Source: Xanthobacteraceae bacterium (GTDB taxonomy: Bacteria; Pseudomonadota; Alphaproteobacteria; Rhizobiales; Xanthobacteraceae). Taken from it: 6,580 nt of DNA. Position 1 is the stretch's first letter. The number at the start of each line of letters is the position of its first letter. The position numbers were made by a program, and so were the translations under genes. The notes beneath the pieces are model-generated. The model was not told the origin of the DNA. It did no database searches and worked only from the letters and a program-made list of their open reading frames with translations. Positions 1-6,563 of the stretch are shown piece after piece. The stretch lies in assembly GCA_030037185.1 (NCBI GenBank), contig JASHRR010000173.1:1-6580 (forward strand), in the 5' to 3' direction.

Positions 1-1
1 G

Positions 2-2041
2 CAGGTCGCGGACGCGGTGTTGCGGGCGCTGCATGCCGAAAGAGGCTCAATCCTGGCCTTTCTGCCGGGCGCCGCCGAAATCCGCCGTTGTGAAGCAATG
101 GTGCGGGAGCGCTGCGCCGACACCGCAGTCGACGTGTTCGCGCTTCATGGCGCCCTCGACTTCGATGCCCAGGACCGCGCCATTGCGCCGGCGTCGAACG
201 GCCGGCGAAAGGTTGTACTCGCCACCTCGATTGCCGAGACCTCGCTGACGATCGAGGGCGTGCGGGTGGTGGTCGATTCCGGGCTCGCCCGCGTGCCGCG
301 CTACGAGCCTGATGTCGGGCTCACCCGCCTCGAAACCGTCCGCGTATCGCGCGCCTCGGCCGATCAGCGCCGCGGGCGCGCCGGCCGCGTCGAGCCCGGC
401 GTGTGCTACCGGCTATGGGATGAACCGCAGACCGCGGCGCTGGAACCTTATGCGCAGCCGGAAATCCTTGCCGCCGATTTATCTTCGTTCGTTCTCGAAC
501 TCGCTCAGTGGGGCGTCGCGGATCCGGCAAAGCTCGTTTATCTCGACCCGCCGCCGGCCCCAGCGCTTAGCGAAGCGCGCACCCTTCTGGCCGCTCTTCG
601 GGCTATCGACGGTGCCGGCCGCATCACGGAGCAAGGCAAACTCCTCAATCGCCTGCCGCTGCCGCCGCGCCTCGCCCGAATGGTGGTGGAGGCGGGTCGG
701 GAGAGCGCGGGTTTGCTCGCGGCGGAAATCGCCGCGGTGCTGACGGAACGCGGCCTCGGCGGCAACGACATCGATCTGCGACACCGCATAGAGGCGCTGC
801 GTCGCGACCGCTCGCCGCGGGCCACCGAAGCGAGGCGGATGGCCATGCGCTGGGCCGAGATGGCTGGGTCGCCCCACCCACCATCGGGTTTACGCCCGTC
901 TTCTGCAGCCTGTGGAGAGGATCGCGGTGAGGGGGCCTCGCCACGGGCTCAGACGGCTAGCCCAGACGGACGACCGCCTATCGGTCCCGCCCGCGAGGGT
1001 CGGCACCTCGCCCCACCTGCGCGGAGAACCATCGGCGCCGCCGACAGCTCTCCTGCCCAAGGCAGAGAGCCATCCCTCGGCGCCGTCCTCGCCCTCGCCT
1101 ATCCGGAGCGGATCGCCAAGAACCGTGGCGCCGCGACAGGGGCATTCCTTCTCGCCAACGGCCGTGGCGCCTCCGTCGATCCGGCTTCTCCGCTGGCACC
1201 GGAACCATTCCTGGCGGTCGCCGAACTGATCGGCAGCGCGGCGCAAAGTCGGATCACGCTGGCAACCGCAATCGACCTTGCGGACATCGAAAGCCGCTTC
1301 CCGGACTGGATCGCAGCCACCGAGGAGGTCAACTGCGATGGCAAGACGCTGATCTTGCGGGCGAGGAGGTCGCGCCGGCTCGGGGCGATTGTGTTGAGCG
1401 AGCAGCCCCTTCCTGTGACGCCGGACGAAACCACCGCGAAGCTGTTCGCCGCGGCAATTGTCCGCGCCGGGCTCGACCGCTTGCCGTCCACACCGGGGCT
1501 GCGGCAATGGCGCCATCGCGTGCAATTCCTGCGCCGCGTCGAGGGCGCCGGATGGCCGGATGTTTCGGACGCAGGGCTGGCGGCGGCCGCCGAGGCCTGG
1601 CTTGCCCCGCTGTTGACCGGCAAGACGTCGCTTGCTGCACTCACGGCGGCGGAGCTCGAACGGGCGCTTCACGCTGTGCTGCCGCACAACCTGCGTCGCC
1701 GCCTGGAGATCGAGGCGCCTGCTCATTTCGACGCGCCGTCCGGATCACGGGTGCCGATCGACTACGAGGCGGACGAAGGCCCAAAACTTGCGATCCGCGT
1801 CCAGGAGTTGTTCGGTCTCTCTCGCCATCCCGCGGTCGCTCAAGGCCGCGTGCCGCTGATGATCGAGCTGTTGTCCCCGGCGCACCGTCTCGTGCAGGTA
1901 ACCCGCGACCTGCCGCAATTCTGGCGCGGCAGCTATGCGGCTGTCAGGTCGGAAATGCGCGGCCGCTATCCGCGCCATCCGTGGCCGGACGACCCCCTTT
2001 CGGCCCCCCCAACACGGCGCGCCAAGCCGCGGGGATGTTAG
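2..2041 (+). CDS. hrpB: ATP-dependent helicase HrpB, 5'-truncated by the window edge
   Basis: DEAH/RHA-family (superfamily 2) nucleic-acid helicase HrpB; its cellular substrate is poorly defined. The frame is open from the first base, so the N-terminal RecA-like domain with Walker A and DEAH box lies outside the window; roughly 200 residues are missing against the usual length of about 820. Counting the codon at 17 as residue 1, helicase motif IV region FLPGAAEIRR is at 15-24, motif V SIAETSLTIEG at 71-81 and motif VI QRRGRAGRVEPG at 117-128. An HA2-like helical region follows (about 150-270). The C-terminal HrpB-specific domain includes RVPIDYEADEGPKLAIRVQE, QELFGL, DLPQFWRGSY and the HPWPDDPLSAPPTRRAKPR tail. 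Odd: residues about 285-353 are a Pro/Ser/Arg/Gly-rich insertion with no HrpB character, after which the family sequence resumes at about LALAYPERIAKNRG. The frame stays open, so the gene may still work. Identification is secure; effect of the insertion is unknown. Confidence 0.95.
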   Translation, partial: QVADAVLRALHAERGSILAFLPGAAEIRRCEAMVRERCADTAVDVFALHGALDFDAQDRAIAPASNGRRKVVLATSIAETSLTIEGVRVVVDSGLARVPRYEPDVGLTRLETVRVSRASADQRRGRAGRVEPGVCYRLWDEPQTAALEPYAQPEILAADLSSFVLELAQWGVADPAKLVYLDPPPAPALSEARTLLAALRAIDGAGRITEQGKLLNRLPLPPRLARMVVEAGRESAGLLAAEIAAVLTERGLGGNDIDLRHRIEALRRDRSPRATEARRMAMRWAEMAGSPHPPSGLRPSSAACGEDRGEGASPRAQTASPDGRPPIGPAREGRHLAPPARRTIGAADSSPAQGREPSLGAVLALAYPERIAKNRGAATGAFLLANGRGASVDPASPLAPEPFLAVAELIGSAAQSRITLATAIDLADIESRFPDWIAATEEVNCDGKTLILRARRSRRLGAIVLSEQPLPVTPDETTAKLFAAAIVRAGLDRLPSTPGLRQWRHRVQFLRRVEGAGWPDVSDAGLAAAAEAWLAPLLTGKTSLAALTAAELERALHAVLPHNLRRRLEIEAPAHFDAPSGSRVPIDYEADEGPKLAIRVQELFGLSRHPAVAQGRVPLMIELLSPAHRLVQVTRDLPQFWRGSYAAVRSEMRGRYPRHPWPDDPLSAPPTRRAKPRGC
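869..1075. repeat. Low-complexity in-frame insertion within hrpB, probably a dispersed repeat element
   Basis: This stretch of about 207 bp (a multiple of three) separates two segments that match HrpB well, and its translation (SPHPPSGLRPSS, EDRGEGASPRAQ, HLAPPARRTIG) has no family character. From memory, translations of the type LRPSSACGEDRGEGA are typical of palindromic intergenic repeats in Bradyrhizobiaceae and relatives; that is recollection, not a search. Internally it carries TCGCCCCACC at 869-878 and 1008-1017, and ACCATCGG at 880-887 and 1028-1035, in the same order, so two related modules flank the core. Boundaries are approximate, judged from where HrpB-like sequence stops and resumes. 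Confidence 0.6.
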
Positions 2042-2104
2042 TACGCGAAGGCTTTGCGGCCAGCGACCGGTGGGCTATGTGCTGTGCACCAGCAACTTCA
2101 GTCT

Positions 2105-2110
2105 GAGGTG
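2105..2110 (+). promoter_or_regulatory. Ribosome binding site of the phosphohexomutase gene
   Basis: GAGGTG lies directly before the ATG at 2114, with five bases between GAGG and the start codon. It supports the 2114 start over the TTG at 2054, which is in frame 60 bp upstream but adds residues without family character. Confidence 0.6.
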
Positions 2111-2113
2111 CCG

Positions 2114-3613
2114 ATGTTTCCCGTCCCCAAGCCCGCCCTGGCTCCCAATACCTACGCCTATGAATCCGAGCCCATGGTCAAGGCCACCGGGTTCCGCGAA
2201 TACGACGCGCGATGGCTGTTCGAGAAAGAGATCAACCTGATGGGCGTGCAGGCGCTGGGCATGGGATTGGGTACCCTGATCCATCAGCTGAACGTTCGTC
2301 CGGAAATTGTCACCGGGCACGACTTCCGCAGCTATTCGGCGTCGATCAAATATGCGCTGACCGCGGGCCTGATGGCGGCGGGATGCAGGGTCCACGATAT
2401 CGGGCTTGCGTTAACGCCGATGGCCTATTTTGCCCAGTTCGACCTTGATGTGCCGTGTGTGGCGATGGTGACGGCCTCACACAATGACAATGGCTGGACG
2501 GGAGTGAAGATGGGCGCCCACCGGCCGCTCACTTTCGGTCCGGACGACATCGCGCGCCTCAAGGAGATCGTACTCGGCGCCCACTTTGACTTGCGCGGCG
2601 GCGGTTCCTACCGGTTCGTCGAGAACTTTCCGGCGCGCTACATCGCCGAACTCACCAGCCGGCCAAAATTCAAGCGCCGCCTCAAGGCGGTGGCGGCCTG
2701 CGGCAACGGCACGGCCGGTGCGTTTGCACCACCGGTGCTGGAGGCGCTCGGCTGCGAGGTCGTTCCGCTTGACTGCAAGCTTGACCACGCTTTTCCGCGC
2801 TACAACCCCAATCCCGAAGACATGAAGATGCTGCACGCCATCCGCGATGCGGTGCTTGCCAACCATGCCGATGTCGGCCTCGGCTTTGATGGCGACGGCG
2901 ACCGCTGCGGCGTGATCGACGATGAGGGCGAAGAGATTTTTGCCGATAAGGTCGGCGTGATGCTGGCGCGCGATATCTCGACCTTGCAGCCGGGCGCGAA
3001 ATTCGTCGTCGATGTCAAATCGACCGCTCTGTTCGTGACCGACCCGGTATTGCGGCGCAACGGCGTCAAAGCCGACTACTGGAAGACCGGCCATTCGTAC
3101 ATGAAGCGCCGCACGCATGACATCCAAGCCGTCGCCGGGTTCGAGAAATCCGGCCACTTCTTCTTCAACGAGCCCTACGGCCGCGGCTATGATGACGGCC
3201 TTATCTCGGCAATCGCGATCTGCGACATGCTTGATCGCAACCCTGACAAGAAAATGTCCGAGCTGAAAGCTGCGCTGCCAAAGACCTGGCAGTCGCCCAC
3301 CATGTCGCCGCACTGCGCCGACGAAACCAAATACGGCGTCGTCGATCAGGTGGTGAAGCATTTCGAGGCGGCGAAATCCGAGGGCGCGGCGGTCGCAGGC
3401 CAGAACATCCGCGATCTGGTGACGGTCAACGGCGTGCGCATTACGGTTGAGGACGGCACCTGGGGCTTGGTGCGGGCCTCCTCGAACAAGCCGGAACTCG
3501 TGGTGGTGGTCGAAAGCCCGGTCTCGGAGGCCCGTATGCGCGAGATGTTCAAGGCGATTGACGGCGTGCTGCGCACCCACAAGGAAGTCGGCGCCTACAA
3601 CCAGACGATATAA
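2114..3613 (+). CDS. Phosphomannomutase/phosphoglucomutase (alpha-D-phosphohexomutase family)
   Basis: Cytoplasmic enzyme interconverting hexose 6-phosphate and hexose 1-phosphate (mannose and/or glucose), feeding GDP-mannose or UDP-glucose synthesis for lipopolysaccharide, exopolysaccharide and other glycans. All four superfamily signatures are present: phosphoserine loop TASHND with catalytic Ser122; metal loop DGDGDR at 259-264 (Asp259, Asp261, Asp263); sugar-specificity loop GFEKSGH around Glu344-His348; and phosphate-binding loop RASSNKP at 454-460. The 499-residue length suits bacterial PMM/PGM proteins of the four-domain fold. The start at 2114 is chosen because GAGGTG precedes it and because MFP-x-PKP-x-L is, from memory, the usual beginning of Bradyrhizobiaceae homologues; an in-frame ATG at 2174 would cut into conserved sequence. 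It begins 72 bp after hrpB with no terminator between, so co-transcription is possible. Names such as manB, noeK or algC are used for relatives; the substrate cannot be settled from sequence, so no symbol is given. Confidence 0.93.
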   Translation: MFPVPKPALAPNTYAYESEPMVKATGFREYDARWLFEKEINLMGVQALGMGLGTLIHQLNVRPEIVTGHDFRSYSASIKYALTAGLMAAGCRVHDIGLALTPMAYFAQFDLDVPCVAMVTASHNDNGWTGVKMGAHRPLTFGPDDIARLKEIVLGAHFDLRGGGSYRFVENFPARYIAELTSRPKFKRRLKAVAACGNGTAGAFAPPVLEALGCEVVPLDCKLDHAFPRYNPNPEDMKMLHAIRDAVLANHADVGLGFDGDGDRCGVIDDEGEEIFADKVGVMLARDISTLQPGAKFVVDVKSTALFVTDPVLRRNGVKADYWKTGHSYMKRRTHDIQAVAGFEKSGHFFFNEPYGRGYDDGLISAIAICDMLDRNPDKKMSELKAALPKTWQSPTMSPHCADETKYGVVDQVVKHFEAAKSEGAAVAGQNIRDLVTVNGVRITVEDGTWGLVRASSNKPELVVVVESPVSEARMREMFKAIDGVLRTHKEVGAYNQTI

Positions 3614-3714
3614 ACGATCTCAACATCTACCTGGGGAAGAATCGTGTTGCGGCGCAATGTATAGTTTACAGCGTCAAGCTTTTCCGTTTAGCCTTTGATT
3701 CGTCGTCAACAACT

Positions 3715-3731
3715 GAAAGGAGGTGATCCAG
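3715..3731 (+). promoter_or_regulatory. Extended Shine-Dalgarno, 17 nt complementary to the 16S rRNA 3' end
   Basis: GAAAGGAGGTGATCCAG is the exact reverse complement of the expected alphaproteobacterial 16S rRNA terminus CTGGATCACCTCCTTTC. Normal ribosome binding sites use 4-8 of these bases. The core GGAGG (3719-3723) is seven bases before the GTG at 3731, the ideal distance, and the match runs up to the first base of that codon. Bases 3726-3731 (ATCCAG) can also pair with CTGGAT at 3772-3777 inside the ORF, so the site could fold back on itself. The sequence match is certain; its role is inferred. Confidence 0.75.
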
Positions 3732-3808
3732 TGTCTCATTGTCAATCGCCGCGTTCGCCGGCAACCGTGAGCTGGATTCTTGCCTCTACCGAGGTCCAGG
3801 CCGCGTGA
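3731..3808 (+). CDS. Small ORF of 25 codons behind a perfect ribosome binding site
   Basis: GTG-start ORF encoding a peptide that begins MSHCQSPRSPA and ends ASTEVQAA, stop TGA at 3806. I do not recognise a protein family. The peptide has one Trp and a short central TVSWILAS stretch that is too short for a membrane helix. The reason to call it a gene is the extended Shine-Dalgarno at exactly the right distance; no other GTG/ATG nearby fits as well. A second frame, from GTG 3723 to TGA 3768, overlaps it but would start inside the Shine-Dalgarno. It lies 117 bp after the phosphohexomutase stop and 134 bp before the ABC-F start, and a terminator-like hairpin follows 44 bp after its stop. It may be a free-standing small mRNA, a leader peptide for the ABC-F gene, or an RNA whose function is ribosome binding rather than the peptide. 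Confidence 0.5.
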   Translation: MSHCQSPRSPATVSWILASTEVQAA

Positions 3809-3817
3809 TATCACGCG
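3802..3817. repeat. 16-bp perfect palindrome over the small ORF stop codon
   Basis: CGCGTGATATCACGCG reads identically on both strands and contains the TGA stop (3806-3808). As RNA it could form only a hairpin with a very small loop or a dimer; as DNA it has the form of a binding site for a dimeric regulator. No regulator can be named. Confidence 0.6.
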
Positions 3818-3852
3818 TCACGGTCCGTTTGCTGGGCCGCGGTTCGACAATG

Positions 3853-3880
3853 GAAGGGTCGCCCGGCAGGGCGGCCCTTC
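3853..3880 (+). terminator. Terminator-like hairpin between the small ORF and uup
   Basis: The arms 3853-3864 and 3869-3880 pair over 12 bp with a single G-U wobble (T3859 with G3874) around a four-base loop GGCA. The tail TCGTTT is only partly U-rich, so strength as an intrinsic terminator is uncertain. It would end transcripts covering the small ORF, and it also stands 62 bp before the ABC-F start, where an attenuator would be. The 3' arm bases 3871-3877 (GCGGCCC) can instead pair with GGGCCGC at 3834-3840, a mutually exclusive structure. Confidence 0.6.
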
Positions 3881-3942
3881 TCGTTTGCGGCAGCGCCACA
3901 TAGATCAGCAATCAATGAAAACCTGTCCGATGCGCATTTGAG

Positions 3943-5781
3943 ATGGCCGCGCCGCTGCTGCAGCTCAGCAACATTGCGTTGACCTTTGGCGGTACGCCGC
4001 TACTTGATGGCGTCGATCTCATGGTCTCGGCTGGCGAGCGCCTATGCCTCGTCGGCCGCAACGGGTCCGGCAAGTCCACGCTCCTTAAGATTGCAGCCGG
4101 CCTGAGCGAACCGGACAGCGGTACGATCTTCCGGAAACCGGACGCGACCGTCCGGTATCTTCCGCAAGAGCCTGATTTTTCCGGCTTTGCTCGGGTGTCG
4201 GACTATGTCGACGCAGGCCGCGGACCCAATGACGAGCCTGACGCGCCGCGCTATCTGATGGAGCAGCTCGGATTGCGCGGCGATCAGAATCCTGCCGGGT
4301 TATCGGGCGGCGAAGCGCGTCGCGCCGCGCTGGCGCGGGTGCTGGCGCCGTCGCCCGACATCCTGCTGCTGGACGAGCCCACCAACCACCTCGATCTTCC
4401 GGCGATCGAGTGGCTTGAAGGCGAACTGGCCGCGCGCAAGGCAGCGCTCGTCATCATCAGCCACGACCGGCGCTTTCTCGCCAATCTTTCCCGCATCACG
4501 GTGTGGCTCGACCGCGGCAAGGCGCGCCGGATCGAGCGGGGCTTTGAGGCATTCGAGAACTGGCGCGACGATGCTCTGGCCGAGGAAGAGCGCGAGCGGC
4601 GAAAGCTCGAGCGCAAGATCGAAGCCGAAGAGCATTGGCTGCGCTACGGCGTCACCGCTCGGCGCAAACGCAACATGCGCCGCGTCGCCGGTCTTCAAGC
4701 GCTGCGCCAGAGCCGGCGCGATGCCCGGCGCGTGGCCGGCACGGTCGCGATGTCGGCTGCCGAAGCGGAACGCTCCGCCGCATTGGTGATCGAAGCGAAA
4801 GGCATTTCAAAGGGGTACGGTGGGCCGCCCGCAGTGGCGGATTTTTCCACCCGCATCCTGCGCGGCGATCGCATCGGCATTGTCGGCCCCAATGGCAGCG
4901 GCAAGACGACGCTCGTCAATCTGCTCACCGGTGCGCTCGCGCCCGACAGCGGCAGCGTGCGGCTCGGCGCCAACTTGCAAATGGCCACCCTCGACCAGCG
5001 CCGCGAAAGCCTCGATCCGGATTGGACCGTCAGCGAAGCCCTTACGGGTGGACGCGGCGACATCGTCATGGTCGGGGGCCGGGCGAAGCACGTCGTCAGT
5101 TACATGCGCGATTTTCTGTTCGCGCCCGAGCAGGCGCGTACGCCGCTGCGCGTTCTCTCAGGCGGCGAGCGCGGTCGCCTGATGCTGGCACGGGCGGTGG
5201 CCAAGCCGTCCAATGTTCTTGCGCTCGACGAGCCCACCAATGATCTCGATCTCGAAACGCTCGACGTGCTGGAAGAGATGATCGGCGATTATGCCGGCAC
5301 CGTGCTTCTCATCAGCCACGACCGCGACTTTCTCGACCGCGTCGTCGATGCCGTTATTGCGCCGGAAGGAAACGGCAAATGGCTCGAATACGCCGGCGGA
5401 TACACGGACATGCTGGCACAGCGCGGCGCTCCCCTGCCGGGCCTCCCCGGCTGGCGCGGGAGGGGCAGGGGGCGGCCGGCAGCAAAAGCCGCTGCACCGA
5501 TCGAGGCTAAGCCGCCGCGAACGGCCGGCGGGCCCGCCAAACGCAAGCTCAACTTCAACGAAAAGCATGCGCTGGAAACGCTTCCAGGCAGGATCGCGGC
5601 GCTGGAGGCCGAAATCGGGCGATTGCAGACGCTGCTGGCCGACACCACGCTTTACGTACGCGATCGCGTCACCTTCGATCGCGCATCATCCGCACTGACG
5701 GCGCTGCAATCCGAACTCGCAGCGGCGGAGGAGCGGTGGCTGGCGTTGGAGCTTAAGCGCGACGAGATCGAAAAAGCTTGA
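3943..5781 (+). CDS. uup: ABC-F family ATPase Uup
   Basis: Soluble ABC-F protein with two ATPase domains and no membrane segments. Family members bind the ribosome E site region or, for Uup, have also been linked to DNA-branch binding and suppression of transposon excision. First domain: Walker A GRNGSGKS at 38-45, Q-loop Gln75, signature LSGGE at 120-124, Walker B LLLDEPTNHLD ending at Asp144/Glu145 catalytic pair, switch SHDRRF at 173-178. The Arg/Glu-rich linker at about 205-265 is the interdomain (P-site tRNA interaction) region. Second domain: GPNGSGKT 315-322, Gln352, LSGGE 405-409, DEPTNDLD from Asp429/Glu430, SHDRDF 458-463. After a Gly/Arg/Ala/Pro linker, residues about 533-612 form the coiled coil typical of Uup (KRKLNFNEKHALETLPGRI onward). 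Length 612 against about 635 in E. coli. All catalytic residues are intact. There is no good Shine-Dalgarno before ATG 3943; it follows a possible leader region (3715-3880). An eight-codon ORF, ATG 3915 to TGA 3941, ends one base before the start. Confidence 0.95.
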   Translation: MAAPLLQLSNIALTFGGTPLLDGVDLMVSAGERLCLVGRNGSGKSTLLKIAAGLSEPDSGTIFRKPDATVRYLPQEPDFSGFARVSDYVDAGRGPNDEPDAPRYLMEQLGLRGDQNPAGLSGGEARRAALARVLAPSPDILLLDEPTNHLDLPAIEWLEGELAARKAALVIISHDRRFLANLSRITVWLDRGKARRIERGFEAFENWRDDALAEEERERRKLERKIEAEEHWLRYGVTARRKRNMRRVAGLQALRQSRRDARRVAGTVAMSAAEAERSAALVIEAKGISKGYGGPPAVADFSTRILRGDRIGIVGPNGSGKTTLVNLLTGALAPDSGSVRLGANLQMATLDQRRESLDPDWTVSEALTGGRGDIVMVGGRAKHVVSYMRDFLFAPEQARTPLRVLSGGERGRLMLARAVAKPSNVLALDEPTNDLDLETLDVLEEMIGDYAGTVLLISHDRDFLDRVVDAVIAPEGNGKWLEYAGGYTDMLAQRGAPLPGLPGWRGRGRGRPAAKAAAPIEAKPPRTAGGPAKRKLNFNEKHALETLPGRIAALEAEIGRLQTLLADTTLYVRDRVTFDRASSALTALQSELAAAEERWLALELKRDEIEKA

Positions 5782-6007
5782 GTTCAGCTTTGATCCGCAG
5801 GTTCTCGCAACCGATAGCGGTCGCGGGCGGTTGGTGACGGCCCAGCGGCTGAAGCCGGGGGCTTGCCGGCAACCGAGGGCGCCTTCTACAAGGCGGGCGC
5901 GACGAACCCTCAACAGAATGCGCGAAGGCACCGCGCGCCCCGAATTTATTCGATCGGTGCCAAGCGCCGATTTGCCTTTGCTTCAACCTTGTAAACCTGT
6001 TGGCCAT

Positions 6008-6052
6008 GCCTTCAACTGCCTCGCCTTCAACTGCTTCGCCCTCAACTGCCTC
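6008..6052. repeat. Tandem repeat, three copies of 15 bp
   Basis: Unit GCCTTCAACTGCCTC at 6008-6022, 6023-6037 and 6038-6052. The second copy differs by one base (T for C at position 13) and the third by one (C for T at position 4). The unit is a multiple of three, but the frames it lies in have no other coding signs. Probably a slippage-prone microsatellite-like repeat. Confidence 0.9.
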
Positions 6053-6117
6053 GCATGAACGCTGCCGGCGTGAGCGATGACGCACAGTCTCTGCTTCGAA
6101 GTTTGAGTTTCCCGATC

Positions 6118-6131
6118 CCTGCTTCGGCAGG
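6118..6131. other. Small UUCG-loop hairpin
   Basis: CCTGC and GCAGG pair perfectly around TTCG, a tetraloop known for unusual stability in RNA. No T tract follows on the + strand, so it is not a normal terminator. On the minus strand the loop would be CGAA, also without a T tail. It is noted as a structural element only. Confidence 0.4.
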
Positions 6132-6398
6132 TTCGCCATCAAGGAAGCGGTCCGCCATCTCCCCTGTCGGGCTGCTCGGCCTGCGTGATTGCGGTTCGCG
6201 AGCGCCCAGGCCGCCAGGTTGATTTGAAAACGATCACTGCGCCCGATCGCCAGACCTCGCCGACTCACGCACGCCGCATGATCCTGAGACCAAAAGTGGC
6301 TGGCGCTCCTCATCCCGTTCTTCAAGCGCAGCAGAGCGCGAGCAGGCAGGCTGCCAGCACCGGTTGTTCTTCTCGCCGGGCGAGTGCTGCGCCACCTT

Positions 6399-6430
6399 CA
6401 TCTTCCGTCGCGGCCATCTTCCGTCGCGGC
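6399..6430. repeat. Perfect tandem duplication, two copies of 16 bp
   Basis: CATCTTCCGTCGCGGC occurs at 6399-6414 and again, without change, at 6415-6430. Sixteen is not a multiple of three, so the duplication would shift any frame crossing it, which argues that the region is non-coding or a decayed gene. The perfect identity suggests a recent event. Confidence 0.9.
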
Positions 6431-6563
6431 GCCGCACCGGCCATGCTCGGCGAACGCCTGCTTGACGCCAATCGATCGGACGAGCGGACAAAGATTTCAT
6501 CTTCGGCCGCAAGATCAGCAAGCACTACCGGCGCGATAACGGTCTAAATCCGCGCTCGCCATG

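Noticed and set aside
890..1726. 278-codon minus-strand frame inside hrpB
   Set aside because: It is antisense to a clearly identified gene and shows no family motifs.
2054..2113. TTG start giving a 519-residue phosphohexomutase
   Set aside because: The extra 20 residues have no family character and no ribosome binding site; GAGGTG before ATG 2114 fits better.
3614..3645. ACGAT/ATCGT stem after the phosphohexomutase stop as a terminator
   Set aside because: Only five pairs with a 22-base loop and no T tract.
3660..3665. TATAGT as a -10 promoter box for the small ORF
   Set aside because: The hexamer 17 bases upstream (AAGAAT) is not a -35 box, and TTGCGG at 3647 is too close. No promoter can be supported.
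3715..3731. Remnant of a 16S rRNA gene on the minus strand
   Set aside because: Only the final 17 bases match; the sequence on either side does not resemble 16S or the 16S-23S spacer, and the position before a GTG start is better explained as a ribosome binding site.
6270..6310. GCATGATCC and AAAAGTGG resembling a dispersed alphaproteobacterial repeat
   Set aside because: Only short pieces match what I remember of such repeats, with no clear inverted arms; not enough to call.
5753..6325. 190-codon minus-strand frame downstream of uup
   Set aside because: It overlaps the end of uup, has no ribosome binding site or recognisable domain, and contains the translated 15-bp repeat. High-GC DNA gives many such chance frames.
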